From contig SUVQ01000005.1 of NCBI GenBank assembly GCA_015061905.1, positions 33,192-97,191 on the forward strand: a DNA stretch of 64,000 nt, read 5' to 3'. Under the pieces are notes generated by a model. It was not told the origin of the DNA and made no database searches. It saw nothing but the letters and a program-made list of their open reading frames with translations. Origin of the DNA: Verrucomicrobiota bacterium. Lineage in GTDB: Bacteria > Verrucomicrobiota > Verrucomicrobiia > Opitutales > UBA953. The translations under genes and the position numbers were made by a program. Shown here piece by piece: positions 30,524 to 40,800 of this stretch; within the stretch, counting starts at the first letter, position 1; the number at the start of each line of letters is the position of its first letter.

Positions 30524-30928
30524 ATGCTTACACAACCGGAAGATTTAAAAGGGCTTTCCATCGGCGCAACCAAAAATGTGCCGACGCGCAAACTTGAAGC
30601 GTTCCCGAACCACAATCGCCAACGCCGCTACGTCGTTGAGCTCCGCACGGAAGAATTTACCTGCGTTTGCCCGGCTACGGGACAGCCGGATTTTGCGACG
30701 ATTACCATCCGCTACATTCCGGCGGAAAAAATCGTGGAATCCAAATCGCTCAAACTCTACCTTTGGTCCTACCGCAACGAAGGCACGTTTCACGAACACG
30801 TAACGAATCAGATTTTGGACGATCTCGTTGCGACGCTCGATCCCGTTTGGTGCCAGGTTGTCGGCGAGTTCGGCGCGCGCGGCGGCATTACGATTACGGT
30901 AACGGCGGAGCACGGCTCGAAAGATTAA
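30524..30928 (+). CDS. queF: NADPH-dependent 7-cyano-7-deazaguanine reductase
   Basis: EFTCVCPATGQPDFATITIRYIPAEKIVESKSLKLYLWSYRNEGTFHEHVTNQI. Confidence 0.94.
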   Translation: MLTQPEDLKGLSIGATKNVPTRKLEAFPNHNRQRRYVVELRTEEFTCVCPATGQPDFATITIRYIPAEKIVESKSLKLYLWSYRNEGTFHEHVTNQILDDLVATLDPVWCQVVGEFGARGGITITVTAEHGSKD

Positions 30929-30971
30929 TCTTTTTTTTTGAAGGGAGCCAGAAAAGCGTTCCCGTCCGGGC

Positions 30972-31937
30972 GTGGGATTTAGAACGATAAGTTCCGAGTT
31001 TGCAGACGCGGCACCGCCGGAGTATCCGGGCGCGGCGTCCGTTAAGCTTTTTTGCGCGCATCTGAAAAACGAGCGGCGGCTTTCCCGGTATACAATTCGT
31101 AATTACGAAGAAGCGTTGCGGGATTTTTCGCTTTGGGCAAAAAACATGTTCGGTTTCGGCGGAGATTTTGCAAGGCTGACGCGCCGCCAGTTGCGGGATT
31201 TTATTATCGAGCGTCAGCGCGGGAACGCAGCGTTATCGCGACGCACTCTGCACAATCGCGTTTCCGCTTTGCGCACGTTTTTTCGCTGGTTGCGGAGGCG
31301 GAAAAAACTGGAAACTTCTCCGTTGACGGGAATCGTTTTGCCGAAACTTCCGAAATCGCTCCCCAAGTTCCTGACCGAAAAGCAAGCGGGCGAACTACTG
31401 GCGATGCCGCGACAAGCGTTTGAAGACGGACTGATTTCCGAAGCACAGTATTTGCGTGACAGCGCGGCTCTCGAAGTGCTTTACGGCGGCGGATTGCGCA
31501 TTAGCGAGCTTTGCGGGCTGACGCTCGGCGCAGTGGATTTTGCCGCGGGAACGCTTCGCGTGCTGGGAAAGGGCGGAAAAACCCGCGTCGTTCCCGTCGG
31601 CGAAGTCGCGTTGGAAGCGTTGGAAAAACTGAGTGCTTTTCTCGGCGAAACTTCTCGAAGCGCGCCGCTTTTCCGCGGGAACGCCGGCAAACCGCTTTCT
31701 CCGGGAACGCTTCAGAAATGGCTCAAAAAATACCTCGCACTTGCCGGATTGCCGATGGATATTACGCCGCACAAGCTTCGGCATTCCTGCGCAACGCACA
31801 TGCTCGACCACGAAGCGGACTTGCGCACCGTGCAGGAGCAACTCGGACACGCAAACCTTTCCACCACGCAAATTTATACGCACATTACGCTTGCGCGGTT
31901 GAAATCCGCCTACAAAAAAGCGCATCCGCGCGCCTAA
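30972..31937 (+). CDS. Xer-type tyrosine recombinase
   Basis: LEVLYGGGLRISELCGL...HKLRHSCATHMLDHEADLRTVQEQLGHANLSTTQIYTHI catalytic R-HxxR-H-Y set. Confidence 0.92.
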   Translation: MGFRTISSEFADAAPPEYPGAASVKLFCAHLKNERRLSRYTIRNYEEALRDFSLWAKNMFGFGGDFARLTRRQLRDFIIERQRGNAALSRRTLHNRVSALRTFFRWLRRRKKLETSPLTGIVLPKLPKSLPKFLTEKQAGELLAMPRQAFEDGLISEAQYLRDSAALEVLYGGGLRISELCGLTLGAVDFAAGTLRVLGKGGKTRVVPVGEVALEALEKLSAFLGETSRSAPLFRGNAGKPLSPGTLQKWLKKYLALAGLPMDITPHKLRHSCATHMLDHEADLRTVQEQLGHANLSTTQIYTHITLARLKSAYKKAHPRA

Positions 31938-31970
31938 CGCCGTTAATCGCCCACAACTTTAATCGCCAAC

Positions 31971-32426
31971 ATGAATACAGATTGGATAAAACCTACCGGA
32001 TACCATTTCTTTGACATGGCGGACAGTTCCGCAATCTTTGTCGAGTGTCCGCAGAAAACTTTCGTTATGCAGACGGAGCGCGGGATCGGCGAACGTTTGC
32101 AACAGGCGCAGGAAGGCAAACGAAACGCACGCCCGATGACGCACGAATTGCTTTTTGACATGTGCGTTGCCGTCGGCGCAAAAATTGCCGGCGTTGCGCT
32201 CACGGACGTGAAGGACGGCGTGTATTTTTCCGTCATTTCCTTGGAAATGAAAAACGAACTCGGCGAAAAGTTCATCGAGCTTGATGCGCGCCCGTCTGAC
32301 GCGCTGTCGCTTGCGTTTGCCGTGCGCGCGCCCGTTTTGGTTTCGAAAAAACTTCTTGAGCGCTGTGAAGACGCAGGTCCGATTCTGGAAAAACTCCGCC
32401 GCGGAGATCCGCACCTTCGCGCCTGA
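31971..32426 (+). CDS. Bifunctional nuclease family (DUF151) protein
   Basis: IGERLQQAQEGKRNARPMTHELLFDM...LDARPSDALSLAFAVRAPVLV. Confidence 0.85.
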   Translation: MNTDWIKPTGYHFFDMADSSAIFVECPQKTFVMQTERGIGERLQQAQEGKRNARPMTHELLFDMCVAVGAKIAGVALTDVKDGVYFSVISLEMKNELGEKFIELDARPSDALSLAFAVRAPVLVSKKLLERCEDAGPILEKLRRGDPHLRA

Positions 32427-32432
32427 TTTGAG

Positions 32433-33512
32433 ATGAGCTCCACACGTTCCGACAGCGTTCCCGCGTTCCCGCCCGGCAGCTTTACAATGCTTGCGCCGAT
32501 GCAGGACATGACGACGCTCCCGTTCATGCGAGTGCTGGCACGACGCGGCGCGCCGGATTTTTTCGTTACCGAATTTCTTCGCGTGAACGCGACTTCGCAA
32601 ATTGACGATTCCGTTGCAGAGTGCGCCGAAAAAACTTTGCCCGAAACGGGAACGCCGCTTTTAGTCCAACTCATCGGCGAAGACGTTCCCGCCTTAGTGC
32701 GCGTGGCGGATGCCGTGCTTTCGCGCTACGCGAAAACCGTTGCCGGAATCGACATCAATCTCGGGTGTCCGATGCCGAAAATTTTCCGGAAAAATGTCGG
32801 CGGCGGGCTTTTGCGGGATTTGCCGAAAGTCGCAGAAATTTTGGCGGCTTTGCGCCGTGTTTGCGACGAACACGGAAAACTTTTCACGATAAAATGTCGT
32901 CTCGGCTTCGATGATGCGTCGCCGTTCCCGCGCCTGTTGGAGATCGCGCGGGAAAACCGGGCGGATTTAATCGCCGTGCACGGGCGCACCGTTCGCGGGC
33001 TTTATCGCGCTCCGGTTGATTACGCCGCGATTGCCGATGCGGTGAAAAAATCCTCTTGCCCGGTGGTCGCTAACGGGGAAATTTCTTCCGTGGAAAAAGC
33101 TCGGTTAGTGCTTGCGCAAACGCGTTGCTCCGGGCTGATGTGCGGACGCCACGCCGTGCGCAATCCGTGGATTTTCCGCTCCTTGCGCGAAATGTTTGCG
33201 GGAACGCCCGATGCGGAAATTTTCAAACCCAAACTCGGAGACGTATTCGAATACATCCGCGAACTGGAAACTTGCGTTGCCGAGCCGACGGTTTCTGCGG
33301 CGCGCACAGCCGCGAGAATGAAAAAGTTTCTGAATTTTATCGGAACCGGAATCGACCCCGAAGGCGCATTTTTGCATGCCGTGCGCCGCGCGGGAACGCC
33401 AACGGAAATTTTCCGTATTTCGGAAAAGTTTTTACTCGCGGGAACGCTGGCGGAAAAAGAATTTCCGCCGGAACCGTTTTCCGGTCTTTGCGCTCGCCCG
33501 AACTGCGAGTAA
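32433..33512 (+). CDS. tRNA-dihydrouridine synthase
   Basis: LAPMQDMTTLPFM...IDINLGCPMPKIFRKNVGGGLLRD...KCRLGFDD...AVHGRTVRGLYRAPVDY...MCGRHAVRNPWIF. Confidence 0.92.
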   Translation: MSSTRSDSVPAFPPGSFTMLAPMQDMTTLPFMRVLARRGAPDFFVTEFLRVNATSQIDDSVAECAEKTLPETGTPLLVQLIGEDVPALVRVADAVLSRYAKTVAGIDINLGCPMPKIFRKNVGGGLLRDLPKVAEILAALRRVCDEHGKLFTIKCRLGFDDASPFPRLLEIARENRADLIAVHGRTVRGLYRAPVDYAAIADAVKKSSCPVVANGEISSVEKARLVLAQTRCSGLMCGRHAVRNPWIFRSLREMFAGTPDAEIFKPKLGDVFEYIRELETCVAEPTVSAARTAARMKKFLNFIGTGIDPEGAFLHAVRRAGTPTEIFRISEKFLLAGTLAEKEFPPEPFSGLCARPNCE

Positions 33513-33518
33513 AAAATT

Positions 33519-34208
33519 TTACCGCAGTTCCTGCTGTATCATGCGCGTGGCGGCGACGGGATCGTCCGCCTTTAAAATCGGACGTCCGACAACGATGTAG
33601 CTCGCGCCGGATTTGGCGGCGTCCGCCGGAGTCATCACGCGGCTTTGGTCATCAAGTGCCGCCGTGCGCGGACGTATTCCCGGCGTTACCAGCGCGATTT
33701 CTTCTCCGAGAAAACTTCTCAGGCAGGGCAATTCGAGCGGCGAGCAAACCAAGCCGCGCATTCCGGATTCGGCGGCAAGTTTCGCCAAAACTTCCACCTG
33801 TTGCATCGGCGCGCGTGAAATTCCGATGCCGGAAAGCTGCGCTTCGTCCATCGACGTGAGCACCGTAACGCCGAGCAGGCGCGTTTGCGGGAGCACATCC
33901 GCCGCCGCGTCCATCGCTCTGCGCATCATTTCCGAGCCGCCGAGCGTATGAATCGTGAGCATGCCGCAAGGTCTTCCGCGGAGGCTTTTTATTGCGGAGG
34001 CGACGGTGTTCGGAATGTCGTGAAGTTTTAAATCGAGAAAAACGTTAAAGCCGGCATCGGCAAATTCGTCAACGATGCCGGGTCCGTATTTTAAAAACAT
34101 TTGTAGCCCGATTTTTACCCACGACAACTCGCCGCAAAGCGGAGTAAGAAATTTTTTCGCAACGTCTTTGTCGTCAAGGTCAACCGCAAGAATAAGTTCC
34201 GTAGCCAT
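33519..34208 (-). CDS. pyrF: Orotidine 5'-phosphate decarboxylase
   Basis: LILAVDLDD...VKIGLQMFLKYGP...VFLDLKLHDIPNTVASAI...VTPGIRPRTAALDDQSRVMTPADAAKSGASYIVVGRPI. Confidence 0.95.
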   Translation of the reverse strand: MATELILAVDLDDKDVAKKFLTPLCGELSWVKIGLQMFLKYGPGIVDEFADAGFNVFLDLKLHDIPNTVASAIKSLRGRPCGMLTIHTLGGSEMMRRAMDAAADVLPQTRLLGVTVLTSMDEAQLSGIGISRAPMQQVEVLAKLAAESGMRGLVCSPLELPCLRSFLGEEIALVTPGIRPRTAALDDQSRVMTPADAAKSGASYIVVGRPILKADDPVAATRMIQQELR

Positions 34209-34278
34209 AGTTCGGATTTTCAGAAAAAAAACGCGTTCCCGCAAATAGAAAGTTGCGGCGGAAGAGGGCGGAGGGTGA

Positions 34279-34314
34279 GTTGAGAAAGCTGAGGAAGTTG
34301 AGAAAGCTGAGGAA
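34279..34314. repeat. Tandem direct repeat, 2 x 18 bp, plus partial copies
   Basis: GTTGAGAAAGCTGAGGAA repeated perfectly twice, followed by GCTGAAGAG. Confidence 0.85.
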
Positions 34315-34413
34315 GCTGAAGAGTTTAGAAGGAAGAGGAGCTCGGGAGAACGCCTTGGGCTAAACCCTCGGACGCTTTCTCCTACGTCAAAAAAAACGTT
34401 GACAGTAAAAAAT

Positions 34414-34430
34414 ATAGAGGCTACCCCTAT
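34414..34430. promoter_or_regulatory. Candidate CsoR-type operator upstream of csoR-like gene
   Basis: Imperfect inverted repeat ATAGAGG-cta-CCCCTAT; TTGACA (-35-like) at 34399-34404. Confidence 0.6.
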
Positions 34431-34451
34431 TTTTCGTAATTCGTAAAACGT

Positions 34452-34748
34452 ATGAATACCTCTGAGTCCTCTTCAAAAACGCACTGCCATACGGCTGACG
34501 TAAAACGAAAACTCATCTCGCGATTGCGCCGTATTGAGGGACAAACGCGAGCTCTCCAACAGATGATTGCTGACGACCGCGATTGCATTGACGTCCTGCG
34601 CCTCACGAGCTCCGTAATCGGTGCCTTGCGCGGTGTTTGGACGGAGGTTTTGAACGACCACCTCAAAGGTTGCATTCGGGAATCCCTCGAAAAGCAGGAT
34701 ACGCGCCTGCTCGACGAGCTTACCGAATTTCTGAAAAAATCCCGCTAA
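34452..34748 (+). CDS. CsoR/RcnR-family metal-sensing repressor
   Basis: KLISRLRRIEGQTRALQQMIADDRDCIDVLRLTSSVIGALRGVWTEVLNDHLKGCI (DUF156); DC and HLKGC match the Cys-His-Cys Cu(I) site pattern. Confidence 0.9.
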   Translation: MNTSESSSKTHCHTADVKRKLISRLRRIEGQTRALQQMIADDRDCIDVLRLTSSVIGALRGVWTEVLNDHLKGCIRESLEKQDTRLLDELTEFLKKSR

Positions 34749-34769
34749 CGTTCCCGTTGCGTCTTTCCT

Positions 34770-36122
34770 ATGCTTTCCGAACGAAAAAAAATTATTTTGT
34801 CCGTTCCCGTTCCCGTGCTCGTGCTTCTTGCGTCGTGCGTGAGTTATGAGGCGAATCCGATAAGGCTCGAAAAAGAAACGCTCGCGTGGGTGGAGGCTTC
34901 CGAAAAGGCGCTGGAAGCGTTCCCGCAACTCAGTTTCGCCGATGCGCAAACGCTCGGGCTCGCGTTCAATCCCGAGCTGAACCGCGCGCGCCTGCAACTC
35001 GCTAAAAGCCGCGACGTAGAAAAACAATCCGGCTGGTGGGAGGATCCGTCCGTTTCGTTCGACCTCAAACGCGTGCTCAACACGGGCGCGCAACCTTGGG
35101 CTTACACGCCGGGCGTCGGGCTGAGCGTTCCCGTAACCGGGCTTCCGGGCTTGGCGGAAGAAGCCGTCGCGCACTACGCCGAAGCCGATTACTGGACGCT
35201 CGTTCAGGCGGAGTTCGACTTCCGAAGCGCGCTTGCCGAGCTTTGGATTGATTACGCCGTCGTTGCCGCGAAGAGCAAATTGACCGAAAATTATCTTGCG
35301 AAAGTCGCTGAAGAAAAATCCCGCTTGGAAAAACTTTTTGCCATCGGGGAAATTTCCGCCGGAGAAATGCAAAAGGAAAGCGACCGCTACAATTCCGTCA
35401 TTTTGGAAAAACGCGCGCTTGATTCCGCCGCGCTCGAACTGCGTTCCCGCATCGTTCAAAAACTCGGGCTCGCGCCGCGCATCGCGCTCGAACTCAAACT
35501 CGACGCGAAACTCTCGCCGGAAATTCCCGCGCCCGTTGACTCGCCTGCACCGGAAAAACTCGCCGAACTCCCGAAAATCCGCGCCGCGCTCGCAAACTAC
35601 GACGCAAGCGAAACCGCGCTCAAAACGGAAATTCGCCGCCAGTATCCGGAGCTCTCGCTCGGCACGAGCTACGAGCTCGACGGGAACGACAGCTTCGAAG
35701 ATTCGCTCACGCTCGGCATCGGCTTCAATCTTCCCGTGTGGAATCGCAACCGCGTCGGAATCGCCGCCGCTAAAGGCGACCGAGCCCTTGCCCGACTCGA
35801 CGCGATGACGCTTTGGCAGGAACAGTTTCACACCTTGCGCCACCTCGAACGCGAACAAAAAATCGCCGAAACGCATTGCCGCGAACAAATCGTTCGCACG
35901 GAAAAATTCCGGGAACGCACTCAAAAAATTTACGCCGAAATCGAAATCGGCGAAGCACTCCCGACCGTGCTTTCCGAAGCCGCGCAACAGCATTTTGCCG
36001 CCGAGCTCGCCGCCTGCGACGCCTACGGAGATTACCTCAAAACCCGCATCCGGATTTTGGCTCTGAAGATTAACGAACAACAAACAGGGGATAGCGAACA
36101 ACGAACAATGAATAGTGAATAA
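34770..36122 (+). CDS. TolC-like outer-membrane efflux lipoprotein
   Basis: Lipobox-like LVLLASC; helical OEP repeats FADAQTLGLAFNPELNRARLQLAKSRDVEKQSGWWEDPSVSFD. Confidence 0.85.
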   Translation: MLSERKKIILSVPVPVLVLLASCVSYEANPIRLEKETLAWVEASEKALEAFPQLSFADAQTLGLAFNPELNRARLQLAKSRDVEKQSGWWEDPSVSFDLKRVLNTGAQPWAYTPGVGLSVPVTGLPGLAEEAVAHYAEADYWTLVQAEFDFRSALAELWIDYAVVAAKSKLTENYLAKVAEEKSRLEKLFAIGEISAGEMQKESDRYNSVILEKRALDSAALELRSRIVQKLGLAPRIALELKLDAKLSPEIPAPVDSPAPEKLAELPKIRAALANYDASETALKTEIRRQYPELSLGTSYELDGNDSFEDSLTLGIGFNLPVWNRNRVGIAAAKGDRALARLDAMTLWQEQFHTLRHLEREQKIAETHCREQIVRTEKFRERTQKIYAEIEIGEALPTVLSEAAQQHFAAELAACDAYGDYLKTRIRILALKINEQQTGDSEQRTMNSE

Positions 36123-36198
36123 CGCAGTGCTAAGGATTTTGCTTAAGCAAAATCTTTGAAGAAATAATTATTCACTATTCGCTATTCATTATTCACTG
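36085..36198. repeat. Composite intergenic hairpin: outer GAATAGTGAATAA arms, inner 20-bp perfect palindrome
   Basis: GAATAGTGAATAA (36110-36122) / TTATTCACTATTC (36168-36180) flanking GATTTTGCTTAAGCAAAATC (36135-36154). Confidence 0.75.
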
Positions 36199-36213
36199 AA
36201 AAATATTATTCTC

Positions 36214-37635
36214 ATGAAACAAAAAAATCTTTTCAAAATTTCCGCACTTTTCCTCGCCGCCGTCGCTTGGAGCGTTCCCGCAATCGCCGAAGAACATCAT
36301 CACAATGAGCACGGCGAACATTGTGCGCACAGCCACGACGAAAAAACTTCACACGAAACGCATGAACACGTTCACGGGGAAAACTGCTCGCACGCGCATG
36401 CTGCACATTCCCGTGAAGAGCACAATCCCGCGCACGAAACCCACGCCGCTTGCGACGGGAACGCACACAGCGACCACACACACGTTCATTCCCACGAAGC
36501 CCACGCGCACGATTCTCACGCGCATTCGCACCACGAAACCGTTATTACGATTTCCGATCGCGCGCGCCAATCCATCGCGATGGAAACGGAAAAAGTTTCC
36601 GCCGCGCCCGTCGTTTCCTCCAAATCTTATTACGGGCAAATGCTGATTCCGCCCGCCGCCGTCGAAACCTCCGCGCTTACCGCCAACGGAAGCGTCCGCT
36701 TTTTCGTGCGTCCCGGACAAAAAGTCGACGCGGGAACGCCGCTCTACGCCGTTTCCTCGCCGGAGCTCGTCGAAATGTCCGCCAACATGAAAGACGCCGA
36801 TGCCGCTCTCGCGCGTTCTCGCGCCGAACTTGAGTCGCTCAAATTCCGCCTCGCCCGCCTTGCCGAAATCGGAGTCAAAAACAGCGAACTCGAAAACGAA
36901 GCGCGCTTCAAGGAAGCCGAAATCATTTCCCTCGAAATCGCCGCCGAGCGTTCCCGCGCCCTTTGGAAACAAGCAACGGCGGGCGCGAATTTCTCCGACG
37001 GCACACTCACCGTTTTTGCGAAAAATCCCGCCACCGTCCAAAGCCTCGACCTCAACGAAGGCGCTTGGGGCGAACGCGGGCAAAGCGCACTTTCGCTCAT
37101 CAAATCCGCTCCGCTCGAATTTAAGGGCGTCGCGTTCGGGAACGACGATTTTTCAAACGCTGCCGCCGAGCTCGTCATTTCTTTCGCTAAACAGACATTG
37201 CGCCTCGCGGGAACGCTGCGCATCGCCTCGCAAATCGACGAAACCACGCAGGCGCGCACGATTTATTTCGTTCCCGAAAATCTGCCGGAGAAAATTTTCC
37301 CCGGGCAAGTTGCCCGCCTCGACGTTTTCATTCCCGAAGCCACGCAGGGGAAATTCGTTCTCGTGCCGAACAGTGCCGTCATCAAAGTCGGCGTCGACGA
37401 CGTCGTCTTCGTCTGCGACCCGAACGACCCGAACAAATTCATCGCGCGCAAAGTCAAAACGCTCCCGTCGCGTCGCGGCATGACGCCCGTTTCAGACATT
37501 CACGCCGGAGAAACCGTTGTATCCAAAGGCGGATACGAATTGAAATACGTACTTCCCGCAGACGGGAACTCGCCCAAACGCAAAACCGCCGGGCACTTTC
37601 ACGCCGACGGCAAATTCCACGAAGGAGAACACTAA
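36214..37635 (+). CDS. RND efflux periplasmic adaptor subunit with His-rich N-terminal region
   Basis: EEHHHNEHGEHCAHSHDEKTSHETHEHVHGENCSHAHAAHS...HVHSHEAHAHDSHAHSHHE, then adaptor core with barrel-sandwich/beta-barrel features. Confidence 0.87.
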   Translation: MKQKNLFKISALFLAAVAWSVPAIAEEHHHNEHGEHCAHSHDEKTSHETHEHVHGENCSHAHAAHSREEHNPAHETHAACDGNAHSDHTHVHSHEAHAHDSHAHSHHETVITISDRARQSIAMETEKVSAAPVVSSKSYYGQMLIPPAAVETSALTANGSVRFFVRPGQKVDAGTPLYAVSSPELVEMSANMKDADAALARSRAELESLKFRLARLAEIGVKNSELENEARFKEAEIISLEIAAERSRALWKQATAGANFSDGTLTVFAKNPATVQSLDLNEGAWGERGQSALSLIKSAPLEFKGVAFGNDDFSNAAAELVISFAKQTLRLAGTLRIASQIDETTQARTIYFVPENLPEKIFPGQVARLDVFIPEATQGKFVLVPNSAVIKVGVDDVVFVCDPNDPNKFIARKVKTLPSRRGMTPVSDIHAGETVVSKGGYELKYVLPADGNSPKRKTAGHFHADGKFHEGEH

Positions 37636-37689
37636 GAAAAGCTGAGAGCTAAAAGATTAAAGCTTAAAGGTTAGATAGAATTAGGAATC

Positions 37690-37785
37690 CCAAATTCCGA
37701 GTTTCGAATTAATACCGGCGTTTTGCCCCGGCAAAACGATTCACAAAGCATTCGGAACTCGCGATTCGAAATTCGCAATTCGTTC
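37690..37785. repeat. Composite intergenic hairpin: outer TTCGAA/AATTCG words, inner CGTTTTGCC-cc-GGCAAAACG
   Basis: Same architecture as the 36.1 kb element, between adaptor and RND permease genes. Confidence 0.65.
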
Positions 37786-37830
37786 ACGCGCCTCCTCTCT
37801 CAACCATTTTTTCACTATAAATTTTTTCCC

Positions 37831-40800
37831 ATGATGGATTCACTGATTGCATTTTGTTTGCGGAAACGCATTACGGTTTTGCTACTGATGCTTCTGCTCG
37901 TCGCCGCATCGCTTTTTGTTTTGAAAAATACACCGATCGACGTGTTCCCGGAATTGCGCGTGCCGCGCGTAACGATTCAAACCGAAGCCGGCGGGCTGAC
38001 GGCAGAAGAAGTCGAACGCTACATCACGATTCCCGTCGAATCCGCGATGAACGGCACGGCGGGCGTAAAGGAAGTGCGCTCTTCGTCCGGCGGCGGACTC
38101 TCATTTGTCTGGGTGGATTTCGATTGGGACACGGATATTTACCTTGCTCGCCAAATCGTCACGGAACGCCTCGCGAGCGTGCGCTCATCGCTCCCGGAAA
38201 ATGTTGACGTCGAACTTGCACCGATTGTTTCCGTCACGGGCGAAATCATGCTTATCGCGCTCACACCGGACGCGTCGTTTGAAAAACTTTCCGCCGAAGA
38301 GAAAAATCAGCGTCTGCTCGACATGCGCCAGCTTGCGGAATATCGCTTGCGAAATCGCCTGCTCGCGATTCCCGGCGTCGGGCAGGTTACCGTGCTCGGC
38401 GGGCGTTTGCCGGAATATCAAATCGTTTACGATCCCGCGCGCTTGCGTCAGGCAAATGTTTCGATTGACGATTTGAAAGCCGCCGTTGCCGCCGCCGGTT
38501 CAGCCGAGCCTGCCGGCTACCTCGAAGATGTCGCCGGGCTGGAACTTCCGCTCCAACAGGATTCCCGCGTTGAAACGCTTGAGCAAATCCGCCGCTCACT
38601 CGTTCCCGCGCACGCCTCGGGAACGGTAAAAATCGAAGACCTTGCGGAAGTCAAAATCGACGGTGCACCTCGGCGCGGGAACGCCGGCTTTATGGGAACC
38701 GATGCGATTGTGCTTTCCGTGCAAAAAGTGCCCGGGGCCAACACGCAGAAACTGACACAAGCCGTCGACCGCGCCGTCAAAGAATTTTCCGCGAGCCAGC
38801 TTCCCGCCGGCATGGAGCTCCACGTCGACGCCTACCGCCAATCCGACTTCATCGAGCTTTCGCTTGCCAACGGTGCCGAAACACTGCTTACGGCGGGTAT
38901 TGTCGTCATGCTCGTCATTTTCCTGACTTTGCTGAACGTGCGCACGGCACTCATTACGCTTGCCGCGATGCCGCTTTCGATACTTTTCGCGTTTCTGTTT
39001 TTCCCGATGTTCGATTTAGCGATCAACATCATGACACTCGGCGGCTTGGCGGTTGCCGTCGGCGACGTCGTCGACAACGCGATTATTTTCGTCGAAATCG
39101 CATGGCGAAAACTTTCAGAAAACGCCGCGCTCCCGCCGGACAAACGCCGTTCGAAATTCGACGTGCTCATGGGCGCAAAAAACGAAATTCTCGGCTCCAT
39201 CGGCTACTCGTCGGTGATTATTTTGCTCGTGTTCACGCCGGTGCTTTTCCTTTCCGGCTTGGAAGGTCAATTTTTCCGCCCGCTCGGCATTTCGTTCATG
39301 CTCGCTTTTGCGATGTCGCTCGTCGTTGCGGTAACGGTTGTTCCCGTGCTTTGCTCGCTCGCGTTCCGCGAAAAGAAAAGCGCACAAGCCGTTCCCGCCG
39401 CAAACGAAACAAGCCCTGCCGCGCAGGAAAGTTTTTCCGTGCGCCAAATCCGTCGCCTCTACATGCCGATTCTGAATTTCTGCCTGCGCCGCGCAAAAAG
39501 CGTGGTCGCGGGAACGCTCATGCTCACGGCGGGCGCGCTTTGGCTGGCGAGCACTTTCGGAGCGAGTTTTCTCCCGCCGTTTAACGAAGATTGCTACACG
39601 GTCTTCGTCAACGCCGTGCCGGGAACTTCGCTCGACGAAACCGAACGCATCGCCCGCCAATGCGCAAAAAAAGTGGAAAAAATCGACGGTGTCATCAGCG
39701 TCGCTCAGCGCACCGGTCGCGCCGAAAATGACGAACACGCCGAGCCCGTTTCCGCCTCGGAAATCCTCGTGCGCGTGGATTTGAAAAAAGATCAACGCGA
39801 GCTTCGCGCAGAAATTCAGGACGCCATCGAAGGTATTCCGGGAACGTCCACGATGATCGGCTATCCGCTCGCGCACCGCATTTCCGCCGCTCTTTCCGGC
39901 TCCAACTCCGAAATGGCAATCAATATTTACGGAAGCGAACTGCCGCAACTGCGCCAAGCTGCGCTCAAAGCCAAGGAAATTTTGGAAAAACTCCCCGAGG
40001 TCGCCGACGCACGCGCCAACCGCGAAGTCATGGTCGATACGATTCGCATTCGTTACAATCAGGAAATTCTCGGCGTTTACGGGCTCACGATTGCCGAAGC
40101 CGCCGAGCAGGTTTCCACCGCAATCAACGGCGCAAAACTCGGCGAAGTCATCAAAAATCAGGACCGCTGGAACATCGTTATGCGCCTCGCTCCCGAGTTG
40201 CGCATGTCCGTCGACGACGTGCGCAACCTCGAACTCATCGGCACGAACGGACGAGCCGTCCGCCTCGGAGAAGCTGCCGACGTTTCCCGCGAGGAAATCA
40301 CCAATCTGATTTTGCGCGACAACACACTCCGCAAAGCCATGATTTCCTGCAATCCCGCGCCGGATTCCAACCTCGGCGACCTCGTCAAAGCCTGTCGCGA
40401 AAAGCTCGATCCCGCGATGCACGAACTCGGTTGCACCGTCGAATACGCGGGAACGATTCAGGCGCGCGAATCCGCTGCGCAACGCCTTTACCTGCTCGGC
40501 GCGGCGATTCTCATCGCAATTATTTTTCTGCTCACCGCCGCGCTCGGAAGCCTACGCAGCGCGCTCGTAACGCTCGTCAATATTCCGCTCTGCCTCATCG
40601 GCGGGATCGCGGCAGTGTTCATCGCAACGCCGGGAACGCTTGCATCCGTCTTCGGCGGCGGGCACTACATTGCGCCGATTCTGTCCGTCGCATCGATTGT
40701 CGGCTTCGTTACCGTTATCGGTTTCGGCGTGCGCTCCGGCTTGATTCTGATGAACCGTTATCGCGATTTGCGTAATGACGGAATGGATACGGAAAACGCA

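Noticed and set aside
30972-31937. Xer-like recombinase as evidence of an integron or mobile element
   Set aside because: Motif-rich and embedded among housekeeping genes, with no attachment repeats or cargo seen; most likely a chromosomal XerC/D-type enzyme.
39115-40482. 455-aa ORF antisense to the RND permease
   Set aside because: Shadow ORF; the sense-strand RND protein is unmistakable.
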